A stretch of 64,000 nt of DNA, taken from the NCBI RefSeq assembly GCF_000517085.1, contig NZ_KI912107.1:2477980-2541979 (forward strand), given 5' to 3'. This document shows, in pieces, positions 37,493 to 46,987 of this stretch (the first letter of the stretch is position 1; each line of letters opens with the position of its first letter). The notes below the pieces were generated by a model. That model was not told where the DNA came from. It was given only the letters and a program-made list of their open reading frames with translations, and did no database searches. The position numbers and the translations under genes are program-made. The DNA is from Saccharicrinis fermentans DSM 9555 = JCM 21142 (GTDB lineage: Bacteria > Bacteroidota > Bacteroidia > Bacteroidales > Marinilabiliaceae).

Positions 37493-38302
37493 TTACTTTT
37501 GCTGCAATAAGTCCACCAACTCCAATAAATTATTGACTACATAATCAGGCCTCTCAACATTGGGATAAAGTACTTTTCCAGGACGCGCTATAAATGCGGT
37601 CTGCAAACCAGCATTCTTAGCGCCCGCCAAATCCCATGCATGTGCAGCCACCATCAACACCTCTTCTGGTTTTACATCTAAGTCATCCAAAACCATTTGA
37701 TACGTTTGGGGATGGGGTTTGTATTTTTGTATAGACTCAACAGTATAGCGCTTTTGAAAATAACTTGTTAAGCCTGCATTTACAAATTGAGTCTCTACAC
37801 CTTTTGCTGATGAATTAGTTAAACTAACGATATAGTATCGATCTTTTTTAAGTGCCTTTAGTCCTGCCAGCACATCTGCATGTGGAGGAAGTGAACGAAG
37901 AGGCGTTACAATTGAACGCTTAGCGTCCTCATAATTCATATCAATACCCTGGGTCTCGGCCACCATCATCAGTGCCGCTGTACCAATTTCTCCAAAATGA
38001 TGGTAGCTGCCAGATAAGGTCTCAACCAAAGAATAATGAAGCATCGTCGAAAACCAAAGAGGCAATAAATCTTCTCTTCCGTTCAAAGCCTTACCTACCG
38101 ACTTTTTTAGCGGTGCCATATCCAGGAGTGTTTCGTTAATATCAAATATAATAACCTTAGGTGTTGGCAAGGCTTGATGTGATGACACAGTAACTTCTTT
38201 TTCTATTCGACCCTTGCCTCCAGCAAGTTCAATTGCCAAAATAGGATGCGAACATAAGAACCCTAACACTATTATAAATACACTCAACACAATTCTTTTC
38301 AT
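37493..38302 (-). CDS. Exported HAD-superfamily protein, haloacid dehalogenase type II-like
   Basis: This 269-residue protein begins with a signal peptide (VFIIVLGFLCSHPILA), unusual for a family that is normally cytoplasmic. The HAD nucleophile is D54 in IIFDINETLLD, motif II is in VSLTNSS, the lysine is in QKYKPHPQTYQM, and the C-terminal acidic motif is AHAWDLAGAKNAG. This matches L-2-haloacid dehalogenases. It may release halide from organohalogens in the periplasm, plausible in seawater, but phosphatase activity cannot be excluded. A -7 box lies 35 bp upstream. Confidence 0.85.
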   Translation of the reverse strand: MKRIVLSVFIIVLGFLCSHPILAIELAGGKGRIEKEVTVSSHQALPTPKVIIFDINETLLDMAPLKKSVGKALNGREDLLPLWFSTMLHYSLVETLSGSYHHFGEIGTAALMMVAETQGIDMNYEDAKRSIVTPLRSLPPHADVLAGLKALKKDRYYIVSLTNSSAKGVETQFVNAGLTSYFQKRYTVESIQKYKPHPQTYQMVLDDLDVKPEEVLMVAAHAWDLAGAKNAGLQTAFIARPGKVLYPNVERPDYVVNNLLELVDLLQQK

Positions 38303-38658
38303 ACTCTATAATTTTGCGAAACTTCACTAACCAGTGCAAATTTAAATCATTCACCTATGTGTCTAATGATTTGCCCTGGCCATACCAGTTTCATATGTTT
38401 AAATTTACTTTTCAATGGTCATATAGAACTCGCCAAAACAATCCATACCCCCGTGGATGAATTCATTACAACAACTCGTTTTATATAACTATAATTCATC
38501 ATCAAAACTAATCAATCGCTTAGTAATAAACAAATATAGTTCACCTCCCATTGCCGAATTAATGTTTTTTAACCTCTGCGACTCCAAAACACTCATTGAC
38601 CAACAATAACATATCCTTGTACCATAGGGATAAGGTCAGAAAGCACAGGGAGAACAAG
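38303..38658. other. Intergenic region with promoter of the HAD gene
   Basis: The minus-strand -7 box (38337-38344) is the only signal I recognise. No coding sequence or strong hairpin is seen. Confidence 0.35.
38337..38344 (-). promoter_or_regulatory. -7 box TAAATTTG for HAD gene
   Basis: An exact TAnnTTTG match on the minus strand lies 35 bp ahead of the ATG at 38302. No -33 TTG is evident. Confidence 0.4.
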
Positions 38659-39774
38659 CTAAAAATAGATTCCCATATTAATATTAAACCTTTGGTTCCA
38701 ATCTTGATCGCCCCCCTCAGAAAACGCTTGATTATAATTATTTCCTATCCAGGCATGGTTTTTAGCAAAAACATAGTCAACCAGCATATAAATAGGTCCG
38801 GTATGAATCATACACCCTGTCACATTCATATAAGAGGCATGGAAATTACTGCTCGATTTTTCCAATGCAGAGAAATCATTATAAAACTTGATATCATTCA
38901 ATAACAAATGATTTACTTTTATTTGATAGCCCAAAGCCACACTATAACTAAGTCCCTTACTAGCCACTTGATAATCAGCTGCAAAAGCACCCATATCTAT
39001 ATAATTACGCTTAATAGAATCCTTTGCGGAAAATTCATAAGACAATATCTCTGTCTTTAAGTCCCAATTGTTTTTTTTCCATATTCCATGTAGGGCCAAC
39101 GCCCACTTATGTCCCAAATCACTGGTCACCGTATTATAGACGCCTCCATATTGACCGGACAATCCAAACTCACATTCATCGTTATCACCTAAATGATGCA
39201 CCAACCTACCAGTCCATTGGTTCAATTCCTGATTATCACCACTTAAGTCATAAGCGTAGCGATTATTTTTCTGGCTAAAGACATCCTCTGAGTTTTTCGC
39301 AAAACTAAATTGAGCCTCCCAGCTATCTTGTCCATACTCTAACAGAAAACCCAAATCGGCGTCATCTTCAAAACCCAAATAGTACTGCACATTAAACATA
39401 AAACTATTACTGGTAAAGGGCAGTATACCAAAGGGTGTTCGGGGCATTCCCAACTTAAGCTTCAGTTTGTTTGTTAGGGGAAGTCCCACATAACCATTGC
39501 GCAGCATAAAACCACCGAACGATTCGGCATAATAGCGGGTTTCAATAGCAAAATCAATACCCTTCACCTGACCTTTTGCGTTAAGAATAAGTACATCAAA
39601 AATAGTTTTTCCACCTGTTTTTTTATGAGATTCATCCCAGCTATTTTTCATATAAGTATATCTAAAGGCCCCGCCAATATGAAGGGTATCTTTAGGCAAA
39701 ACAGTTTGAGCACCAAGGGTGCATGGCAATAAAATAAGGCATAACAATGCCATAGATAACTTTTTCATATCCAT
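38659..39774 (-). CDS. Outer-membrane beta-barrel (porin-like) next to ABC transporter
   Basis: This 371-residue protein has a signal peptide ending near TLGAQ. The body has alternating amphipathic strands (FAIETRYYAESFGGF, LKLKLGMPRTPFGIL, WEAQFSFAKNS, LSYSVALGYQIKVN) and a C-terminal aromatic ending (FNINMGIYF) recognised by the BAM machinery. Either ATG, 39774 or 39768, could start it. It lies 44-50 bp after the ABC ATPase gene on the same strand, suggesting co-transcription as the outer-membrane entry for the transporter's osmolyte. This is inference; the barrel family is not recognised precisely. Confidence 0.75.
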   Translation of the reverse strand: MDMKKLSMALLCLILLPCTLGAQTVLPKDTLHIGGAFRYTYMKNSWDESHKKTGGKTIFDVLILNAKGQVKGIDFAIETRYYAESFGGFMLRNGYVGLPLTNKLKLKLGMPRTPFGILPFTSNSFMFNVQYYLGFEDDADLGFLLEYGQDSWEAQFSFAKNSEDVFSQKNNRYAYDLSGDNQELNQWTGRLVHHLGDNDECEFGLSGQYGGVYNTVTSDLGHKWALALHGIWKKNNWDLKTEILSYEFSAKDSIKRNYIDMGAFAADYQVASKGLSYSVALGYQIKVNHLLLNDIKFYNDFSALEKSSSNFHASYMNVTGCMIHTGPIYMLVDYVFAKNHAWIGNNYNQAFSEGGDQDWNQRFNINMGIYF

Positions 39775-39818
39775 CCATTAAAATAGAAATAATATTAAAT
39801 GAGAATAAGAGACAAGGT

Positions 39819-40487
39819 TTAGATCAGCGTTTTAATTTGTCCCTCTGCCATGCGGATAACTCTCGTAGCCAACAAGTTGGCCTCTTCCTTATCATGGGTC
39901 ACCATAACAAAAGTAGTATTCAGTTTCTGGTGAATATTCTTAACCAAATCTTGTAGACTCTTCCTCGTATGGCTGTCTAAAGCCGAAAATGGTTCATCCA
40001 TCAATACCATCTCTGGATTATGTGCGATGGCTCTTACAATACCAACACGTTGACGCTGTCCTCCACTTAATTTATCAGGAAACTTATTTAAAACATCTCT
40101 TTCTAGATTCACCAAGGGCAGTAATTCTGAGATTCTGTTTTCACACTGTTGACTACTAGCCTTATTTAGTTTCATCACATAGCACATATTCTGGTAGGCT
40201 GTTAAGTGAGGAAAAAGAGCTCCTTCCTGCAAAACATAGCCCATCTTCCGGCGGAGTTCATGTATTTCCCACTGACCAATCTTCTTTCCCAATATACGAA
40301 TATCACCATCCTGCCTATCCAACAGACCATTGATCAAACGTAGCAGGGTAGATTTACCACATCCACTTTTACCGGTCAAACAAATAAACTCCCCCCTATC
40401 CACTGAAAAGGATAAATCGTACAACACTTGATGTGAACCGTATGAAAAATTTACCTGATTGAAATATATCATATTTTCCAGACTCAT
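39819..40487 (-). CDS. ABC transporter ATPase, OpuCA-like
   Basis: This 222-residue ATPase has Walker A (LTGKSGCGKSTLLRL), Q-loop (MGYVLQEGALFPHLTAYQN), signature (LSGGQRQRVGIVRAIAHN), Walker B (MVLMDEPFSALD) and switch histidine (FVMVTHDKEEA). It belongs to the glycine betaine/choline/proline class but lacks the C-terminal CBS domains that sense ionic strength in OpuA/OpuCA. Its ATG overlaps the permease stop codon (ATGA), so the two are translationally coupled. Confidence 0.9.
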   Translation of the reverse strand: MSLENMIYFNQVNFSYGSHQVLYDLSFSVDRGEFICLTGKSGCGKSTLLRLINGLLDRQDGDIRILGKKIGQWEIHELRRKMGYVLQEGALFPHLTAYQNMCYVMKLNKASSQQCENRISELLPLVNLERDVLNKFPDKLSGGQRQRVGIVRAIAHNPEMVLMDEPFSALDSHTRKSLQDLVKNIHQKLNTTFVMVTHDKEEANLLATRVIRMAEGQIKTLI

Positions 40488-42025
40488 GATTTCTTTTTTA
40501 ACTGTTGAATGAACGACGCTGCTACTTGTTTTGGATCTTTCTGTGCTACTTCCACCTGATAGTTCATTTTCATCATCGTTTCTGTTGATATTTCTCCATT
40601 CAATTTCAACAATAAAGGTTCTAATTCGGGGTGTTCTTGCAAAATCTCACTTCGTATGACAACCCCCGCTTCATAACTGGGAAAATAATTCAAATCATCA
40701 TCCAACACTCTCAGGTTTTGCGCTACAATTTTTGCATCAGTAGTAAAAGCATCTATGGCATTTACCTTCCCCTGAACAATGGCATTGTATCGTAAATTAA
40801 TATCCATCTCATGAATGGAAGCAAAATGAAAACCATAGGTATCCACTAAACCCTGGTAACCATCGGGACGTTCAAAAAAGTCAAACTCTGCTCCAAACAT
40901 AAAGTACTGACTGTTTCGTGCTAAATCAGAACTATTGCGTATATTAAATTGATCGGCCAAGCTATCGGGTATAGCAAGTGCGTAGGTGTTATTAAAACCA
41001 AGCAATCCTAGCCATTTGAACTTAAATTTTTCTTCATACTCACTTTTAAGCAAGTCAAACACAACCTGATTATCATTCGGCAGCTTCTCATTTAATACAT
41101 TCATCCATCCAGTACCCGTATATTCCACATACATATCCACTTCTCCACTCATCATAGCAGGATGAATATTTGTGGTTCCCCCTCCGATACCGAACTTCCT
41201 GATCACTTGTAAGTCGGTATTTTCTTCAATCAACTGCGCCATAATCTCTCCCAGAATAAACTGCTCACCTGTTGGCTTGGAAGCCACCGTAACCGTTTGA
41301 TGACCTGAGGAAGAAAATGGATTAAGATAAACAGTAGCAGCCAGCAACACAAAAAGAAGAACAAACATATTCATGAATACTTTGCGCTTTAACCTTCTGG
41401 AAGCATTATGGCTAACCATCCTAACGACCCTACCCTCCAAAACACCCACAAAGCGATCACCCAAAATGGCAAACAAGGAGATAAGTAACGAACCTGTCAC
41501 AATCATAGGCGTATTCATGGTATTAAGACCTCTAAATATGGCCTGACCAAGACCGCCTGCTCCAATCAAAGCAGCCAATCCCGTAAGCGCCACCAGCATT
41601 ACTGTCGTAATACGTAATCCAGACAATATGGACGGTAAAGCCAAAGGAAAATAAACCCCTTTAAATATCTGATATGTAGTAGCCCCCATTCCCTCAGCAG
41701 CCTCCACAATATCCGTCCTAACTTCATTAAGTCCGGTAAAGGTATTTCTCACCATCGGAAGCAGACCATACAATACCAAAACGATCAACGCATTTCTAAG
41801 ACCAATACCCACTAAGGGTATCAACAAACCAAACATGGCAATAGATGGTATAGTGTATAAGAAATTGACAATAGGCATTACGAAAGCGCGTGATTTAGCC
41901 GAATAAAAAACCCAGATACCCACTAATATTCCAACAAGTGCTGTGATAGTCAAGGCGCCAAAAGATATCAGAATATGTTCCGATATCAATTGCATGAGAT
42001 AAGCCCTTCGTTCAAAAATTTCCAT
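40484..42025 (-). CDS. Fused permease + substrate-binding protein, OpuC-like (betaine/choline/carnitine)
   Basis: This 513-residue fusion has residues about 1-210 as a BPD-type permease with the EAA loop (EAAEGMGATTYQIFKGVYFPLALP) and six hydrophobic segments. After a further membrane helix (NMFVLLFVLLAATVYL), residues about 240-513 form an OpuAC/ProX-type binding domain (VTVASKPTGEQFILGEIMAQL, MYVEYTGTGW, VNAIDAFTTDAKI). The binding domain is therefore tethered on the outer face, as in OpuFB/OpuAC fusions. With the ATPase it imports quaternary-amine osmoprotectants. A TetR gene lies 170 bp upstream. Confidence 0.93.
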   Translation of the reverse strand: MEIFERRAYLMQLISEHILISFGALTITALVGILVGIWVFYSAKSRAFVMPIVNFLYTIPSIAMFGLLIPLVGIGLRNALIVLVLYGLLPMVRNTFTGLNEVRTDIVEAAEGMGATTYQIFKGVYFPLALPSILSGLRITTVMLVALTGLAALIGAGGLGQAIFRGLNTMNTPMIVTGSLLISLFAILGDRFVGVLEGRVVRMVSHNASRRLKRKVFMNMFVLLFVLLAATVYLNPFSSSGHQTVTVASKPTGEQFILGEIMAQLIEENTDLQVIRKFGIGGGTTNIHPAMMSGEVDMYVEYTGTGWMNVLNEKLPNDNQVVFDLLKSEYEEKFKFKWLGLLGFNNTYALAIPDSLADQFNIRNSSDLARNSQYFMFGAEFDFFERPDGYQGLVDTYGFHFASIHEMDINLRYNAIVQGKVNAIDAFTTDAKIVAQNLRVLDDDLNYFPSYEAGVVIRSEILQEHPELEPLLLKLNGEISTETMMKMNYQVEVAQKDPKQVAASFIQQLKKKS

Positions 42026-42194
42026 AAACAGTTTATATTAAACTTACAGATGGCAAAAGTAGACTAAGAAGGAGAAACTATGGTGATAAAAAAACGCAAA
42101 AAAAAGGTAAAAAACACCCTATATTACGATGAACCCCAACTTTGAAACAGCCCAAAATTCAAAAACGTAAACCCTAAGCTACCTATTCCTCTAT

Positions 42195-42758
42195 CTAAAC
42201 ATTCACAAAAGTACACTCAATAAAATCACGCAACTGTTCCATTCCCAACACCTTAGAAGCTACCCCCATTCCAATCAGTGAAACCACTAAATAATTGGCT
42301 TGCTCTTCTAAGATATGCTCCTCCTTATTTTTATCCAATGCCAGATTATGCTTGAATAAACTATGAATACCATCAACTACCAATTGTGCTTCTCGTATTA
42401 TGTCAGTATCGGCATCCTTTCCCAACTCTGCAAAAGTATTAATTACCAAACATCCCTTAGGTGTTCCATCCTGACACGAGAAATGCGCAAAATCATAAAA
42501 AAACGTCTTTATTCCTTCCACTGCATTGGTCGAACGCTTAAGTTTATCTGTTATTTCTTTAAGCTTATTTTTATAACACTTAATACTCTCTATATATACA
42601 CCTTCTTTATTTTTAAAACTAGAATAAATAGAAAACTGATTAATCCCCATCTCTTTCTCCAGCATACGCGTTGAGGTTGTCTGATATCCGTTTCGCCAGA
42701 AAAGGTTCATCGCTTTTTCAATCACCTCTTCTTCTATATAATTTTTTGTTCGAGCCAT
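42195..42758 (-). CDS. TetR/AcrR family transcriptional regulator
   Basis: This 187-residue protein starts at the ATG at 42758 (MARTKNYIEEEVIEKA); a longer frame to 42818 adds a basic leader. The N-terminal HTH is TSTRMLEKEMGINQFSIYSSFKNKEGVYIES, and the helical effector domain includes the FFYDFAHFSCQDGTPKGC segment. It is encoded just upstream of the OpuC-like operon on the same strand and divergently from the C69 peptidase. It could control either. Ligand unknown. Confidence 0.88.
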   Translation of the reverse strand: MARTKNYIEEEVIEKAMNLFWRNGYQTTSTRMLEKEMGINQFSIYSSFKNKEGVYIESIKCYKNKLKEITDKLKRSTNAVEGIKTFFYDFAHFSCQDGTPKGCLVINTFAELGKDADTDIIREAQLVVDGIHSLFKHNLALDKNKEEHILEEQANYLVVSLIGMGVASKVLGMEQLRDFIECTFVNV

Positions 42759-42882
42759 ATCATTCCATTTTGACACAAATCTAATCAGCCGCTTAGTTAA
42801 TTGCAAGTTTTTTCCCATTAAATATCTTCCATACTCTAAATCTTAGCCATTAAATATCATATGGCTATATCGCAAAAAAGAT

Positions 42883-42890
42883 TAATTTTG
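42883..42890 (+). promoter_or_regulatory. -7 box TAATTTTG for C69 peptidase gene
   Basis: An exact TAnnTTTG match lies 40 bp upstream of the ATG at 42931. A -33 TTG is not seen. Confidence 0.45.
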
Positions 42891-42930
42891 TGGACAACAC
42901 GGTATATTCAATCACCTTAAAATACGAATT

Positions 42931-44601
42931 ATGCATAAAACAAAGGTTTCACTCTCATTGATCATGGCTATTGGCTTGCTATTTCCCCAAATAAGCATGG
43001 CATGCACCAATTTTTTAATTACTAAAAACGCATCGGCCGATAACTCTACCATGATATCATATGCAGCCGATTCTCATGATTTATACGGCGAGCTATATTA
43101 CTGGCCGGGTCAGACTTGGCCTGACGATGCCATGCTGGATGTATATGAATGGGATACGGGCAAATACTTAGGCCAAATAAAACAAGCAAAGAAAACCTAC
43201 ACGGTCATTGGCAATATCAACGAAAATCAGGTAGCCATTGCTGAAACCACCTTTGGCGGTCGCAAGGAGCTTGTTGACACAAGCGGCATCATCGACTATG
43301 GAAGTCTTATTTACATTGCATTACAACGATCCAGATCGGCACGTGAAGCCATCAAAATCATGACAGACTTGGTAGCCGAATATGGTTATTACAGTTCTGG
43401 AGAGTCATTTTCCATTGCCGATAAAAACGAGGTATGGATTATGGAAATGATTGGCAAAGGCACAGGAAACAAAGGTGCCGTATGGGTAGCCCGAAAAATT
43501 CCTAATGGGATGGTTTCTGGCCATGCCAACCAGGCACGCATCACCACCTTCCCACTGAACGATGAAGAAAATTGCTTGTATGCAGACGATGTTATTGACT
43601 TCGCCAAAGAGCAAGGTTATTTCGATGGTAAGAAAAAAGACTTCAGCTTTGCAGACTCCTATGCACCTTTAGATTACGGTGCGCTTCGTTTTTGTGAAGC
43701 TCGTGTTTGGTCCGGATTCCGCCTAATGAACCCGGAGATGGACAAATTTGAAGGGTATATCAAAGGAGAATCAAGCGAACGCCTTCCTTTATGGATTAAA
43801 CCATCTAAAAAGATCTCCTACCGCGATGTTCAAAATATCATGCGTGATCACTTTGAAGGCACCTCATTGGATATGACCAAAGATGCCGGTGCCGGATCTT
43901 TTGCCCGTCCATATCGTTTCCGTCCATTAACATGGAAAGTAGATGATCAGGAATATTTTAACGAAAGAGCCATTGCCACACAACAAACTGGCTTTTCTTT
44001 TGTAGCACAACTACGCGACTGGCTTCCTGATGCCATTGGAGGTATTCTTTGGTTTGGCGTAGACGATGCTGCCACGTCTGTTTATGTTCCTATTTATTGT
44101 GGCATTAACGCCATACCTCATCATTTTGCGGTAGGCAATGGAAGCTTATTGGAATATTCCTCCACATCTGCATTTTGGATATTCAATCGAGTATCAAACC
44201 AGGCATATAGCAGATATAGCCACATGATACAAGATATAAAAAAGGTTCAGAAAGGTTTAGAGGATAAATTTGAAGACTATGCCCCAGTGATTGAGCAAGC
44301 AGCTGTCAACCTCAACAAACTCGATCCTCAAAAAGCAAAAGCCTTCATTACCGAATATTCTCTGGCACAAAGTAAAATTACCTTTGACGCATGGAAAAAG
44401 CTGGATGAATTCCTAATGGTAAAATATCTCGATGGAAACCTACACAAGGAAGAAAATGGTGTCTTTTTACGCAATAAACATGGACGTCCTTACCCGGCAC
44501 AATTTCCAGGTTATAGCAAAGAGTTCTACGAAAAAATAGTAAAAGAAACGGGTGACAAGTTGAAAATGAAGAAATTACCCAGAGAAAAAAGCAATCACTA
44601 G
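42931..44601 (+). CDS. Exported C69 family dipeptidase
   Basis: This 556-residue Ntn-hydrolase has a signal peptide (LIMAIGLLFPQISMA) followed immediately by CTNFLITKNAS. Cysteine 25 is thus exposed as the N-terminal nucleophile after cleavage, as the family requires. The conserved GGR, YGSLIY and EVWIMEMIGKG blocks and the HANQARI segment are present. It hydrolyses dipeptides in the periplasm. It has its own promoter and a following hairpin. Confidence 0.93.
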   Translation: MHKTKVSLSLIMAIGLLFPQISMACTNFLITKNASADNSTMISYAADSHDLYGELYYWPGQTWPDDAMLDVYEWDTGKYLGQIKQAKKTYTVIGNINENQVAIAETTFGGRKELVDTSGIIDYGSLIYIALQRSRSAREAIKIMTDLVAEYGYYSSGESFSIADKNEVWIMEMIGKGTGNKGAVWVARKIPNGMVSGHANQARITTFPLNDEENCLYADDVIDFAKEQGYFDGKKKDFSFADSYAPLDYGALRFCEARVWSGFRLMNPEMDKFEGYIKGESSERLPLWIKPSKKISYRDVQNIMRDHFEGTSLDMTKDAGAGSFARPYRFRPLTWKVDDQEYFNERAIATQQTGFSFVAQLRDWLPDAIGGILWFGVDDAATSVYVPIYCGINAIPHHFAVGNGSLLEYSSTSAFWIFNRVSNQAYSRYSHMIQDIKKVQKGLEDKFEDYAPVIEQAAVNLNKLDPQKAKAFITEYSLAQSKITFDAWKKLDEFLMVKYLDGNLHKEENGVFLRNKHGRPYPAQFPGYSKEFYEKIVKETGDKLKMKKLPREKSNH

Positions 44602-44637
44602 AACTCAAAACACAATCATAAGGTTAAATCGGATAAA

Positions 44638-44662
44638 AGAAACGGGATCAATTCCCGTTTCT
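44638..44662 (+). terminator. Hairpin after C69 gene
   Basis: AGAAACGGGA (44638-44647) and TCCCGTTTCT (44653-44662) form a perfect 10-bp stem with a 5-nt loop. The T-run after it is short (CCTTT), so it may act as a terminator or an mRNA 3' stabiliser. Confidence 0.6.
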
Positions 44663-44730
44663 ACCTTTCACACCTCCATACAGACAGCTCACATACCAAT
44701 TAATAAGCTATAGTGGTTTTCATATGCTTC

Positions 44731-45642
44731 TTAATTATATAATTTCCTAAATGCTAAAGGTGTCAATTTGTTTTTTTTCTTGAACAATTTTCCAAATGAT
44801 TGTGGATGCTCAAATCCCAAATCATAGGCAATTTCATTGACTGTTAACTCCGTAGTTGATAGTTTCTCTTTGGCTAATTCCATTAGTTTTTCGTGAATAA
44901 ATTCTTGGGTGCTTTTGCCCGTTTCTGTTTTTAATAACCTACTTAAGTAATTGGGCGATAGGTTCAATGAAGCAGACAGATAATTAACTGTTGGCAATCC
45001 ATTTTCCTGAAGATCTTTGCTTTTAAAATAATGATTTAAAAGGGTTTCGAATTGCTCAAGTATTCTATGATTCGATTTCTTTCGTGTAATAAACTGCCGT
45101 TCATAAAAACGCCTGGAATAGGTAAGTAATAATTCTAACTGCGAAATGATAACATCTTGACTGAATTTATCAATATTTGAACTATATTCTTGATTAATAC
45201 TTTGCATTAAATCAGCTAAAGTATTTTGTTCCTCCTCTGAAAGATGCAATGCCTCGGTTAATGCGTAACCAAAGAAATCATATTTCTTTATTTTTTGCGC
45301 GAGAGATGTATGCCACAGAAAATCGGGATGAAAAAGAAGTAGCCAACCCGAATGATTTAATTTTTGTTCATCTTCTACCTCAATACGCATTACTTGATTT
45401 GGCGCGATAAAAGCTAATACACCTTCGTCAAAGTCGTATTCCTGTTGCCCGTATTTCATTTTTCCATTAAATACCTGTTTTAAGGCAATCGAATAAAAAC
45501 CATGCGTAAATCGTGAAACCGTAATATTTTCTTTTCTCTTAATAGCGGCAAAATTAATCACACTGATTAAAGGGTGCTGCGGTTTAGGCAACTGCATTAA
45601 TCTATGATATTCTGTGATATTTTTTACATGAAGTATAGACAT
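44731..45642 (-). CDS. AraC family transcriptional regulator (paralogue of the one at 2.6 kb)
   Basis: This 303-residue protein has the same plan as the regulator at 2587-3510. Both have an N-terminal sensing domain beginning with a KNITE motif, a mid-protein FSQDVIISQLELLLTYSRRFY segment that aligns with FSKEIILSHLDALLKYADRYY of the other, and the C-terminal double HTH (YLSASLNLSPNYLSRLLKTE, AYDLGFEHPQSFGKLFKKKN). Its ATG is 10 bp after the SDR stop, so it is co-transcribed with the oxidoreductase it probably regulates. Confidence 0.92.
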   Translation of the reverse strand: MSILHVKNITEYHRLMQLPKPQHPLISVINFAAIKRKENITVSRFTHGFYSIALKQVFNGKMKYGQQEYDFDEGVLAFIAPNQVMRIEVEDEQKLNHSGWLLLFHPDFLWHTSLAQKIKKYDFFGYALTEALHLSEEEQNTLADLMQSINQEYSSNIDKFSQDVIISQLELLLTYSRRFYERQFITRKKSNHRILEQFETLLNHYFKSKDLQENGLPTVNYLSASLNLSPNYLSRLLKTETGKSTQEFIHEKLMELAKEKLSTTELTVNEIAYDLGFEHPQSFGKLFKKKNKLTPLAFRKLYN

Positions 45643-45652
45643 CGTTTTGTAA

Positions 45653-46417
45653 TTAAATCATTTGTCCTCCAGACACTTCTATGCGTTGTGCATTTATCCA
45701 TTTTGCATCATCAGTACACAAAAATGCAACAACACTTCCAATATCATCTGGTAATCCAACACGTCCTAAAGCGGTACTAGCTGCTATAAAACTATTCATT
45801 TTTTTATTATCTCTAACTGCGCCACCACCAAAATCAGTTTCAATAGCTCCTGGTGCAATGACATTAGACCGAATTTTTCTTTCACCTAATTCTTTGGCCT
45901 GATATTTTGTCAAGGTTTCAATCGCACTTTTCATAGAAGCATAAGCAGAAAAGCCGTTTAACGCAAAACGAGTAAGTTCTGTTGAAATATTTACAATTCC
46001 GCCACCTTCGTTAAGAATTGACAATGCACTTTGCGTTAACAAATAGGTGCCTTTAAACTGAACATTATAAAGCGTATCTAATTGTTCTTCGGTTGTTTGT
46101 GCAAATAGTGCGTTTATACCAATTCCTGCATTATTTATAAGGTAGTCAATTTTATCAACTCCAAATTTTGATTTAATCAACTTTTTAACAATACCAAAGA
46201 ACTCTTCGAAACTTTGGAAATCAGCAACGTTTAATTTAACCATAATAGCTTGTTGTCCTATACGCTCAATGGATTCAATAACTTCTTTAGCTTTTTCCTC
46301 GTTGCTATTATAAGTCAATACTATGTGAATTCCTTTTTTGGCTAATTCTAAGGCCATATTTTTCCCTAAGCCACGACTACCGCCAGTTACTAAAGCAATT
46401 TTTATTTTGTTTTCCAT
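45653..46417 (-). CDS. SDR family oxidoreductase (FabG-like)
   Basis: This 254-residue classical SDR has the NAD(P) motif LVTGGSRGLGKNMALEL, NNAG in YLINNAGIGIN, catalytic S in GGGIVNISTELTR, YxxxK in GFSAYASMKSAIE and the C-terminal IEVSGGQMI seen in 3-oxoacyl-ACP reductase-like members. Substrate unknown. It heads an SDR-AraC pair that parallels the SDR-AraC unit at 2.6-5.0 kb, although the two SDRs belong to different subgroups. Confidence 0.92.
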   Translation of the reverse strand: MENKIKIALVTGGSRGLGKNMALELAKKGIHIVLTYNSNEEKAKEVIESIERIGQQAIMVKLNVADFQSFEEFFGIVKKLIKSKFGVDKIDYLINNAGIGINALFAQTTEEQLDTLYNVQFKGTYLLTQSALSILNEGGGIVNISTELTRFALNGFSAYASMKSAIETLTKYQAKELGERKIRSNVIAPGAIETDFGGGAVRDNKKMNSFIAASTALGRVGLPDDIGSVVAFLCTDDAKWINAQRIEVSGGQMI

Positions 46418-46694
46418 CTTTCTTTTTGTTTTAAAGTGAAATACAAAGGTGAAATAGATAAGCGATAGTTATGTAGTCAAATATATCTTTATACCAGCCA
46501 AATCGGATAAATGACCGCATTGTTTACATACTTCAATGCAATGCACTTCATATTTTCATGCGTAATTAGGCATATAATTACCTAACTCATTGCCTAATGA
46601 AAGATAATACACCTAATATACGAAATATCTTAATTTTATCTTTAAGACGACTTCATCTTTGTAACTTCTTTTTTACTTAAATACGTTCTCTAGG

Positions 46695-46741
46695 TTGAAA
46701 ATGATGGTTTACAAAACGAGAGGAATGCCTCTTCTTATATG
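46695..46741 (+). repeat. Dispersed relic encoding ENDxLQxERNxSxY, copy 1
   Basis: The bases read VENDGLQNERNASSYM in one frame and match 60157-60203 (IENDDLQMERNVSTYV) at about three quarters of positions. The protein-level conservation suggests a shared degraded coding sequence. The source family is not recognised. Confidence 0.5.
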
Positions 46742-46765
46742 ACACAAATTTTTCTTTTGAAACTT

Positions 46766-46826
46766 CCATAAATGTTCTTTTTACTCGAAAAAGATTTATC
46801 TTCAATGGTCCTCATGATCAAACTTC
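46766..46826 (+). repeat. Dispersed degenerate repeat, copy 1
   Basis: This stretch, ending with CCTCATGATCAAACTTC (46810-46826), resembles 61401-61462, where 15 of the last 17 bases match. It may be the end of an old mobile element. Confidence 0.45.
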
Positions 46827-46987
46827 ACTCGTTTATCATTGTCATAAAAAGAACCACAAAAGTCGAGAACAATAGATCACTTTCAGCCCCACCGACCACC
46901 CCAAATAATGCAATAGATTTCCTAATGCTTCTGGCGAGACTTTTTGTTTATGGGCTCGGGCAGCTCTTTGGGTTTGGCTTTTATTTT

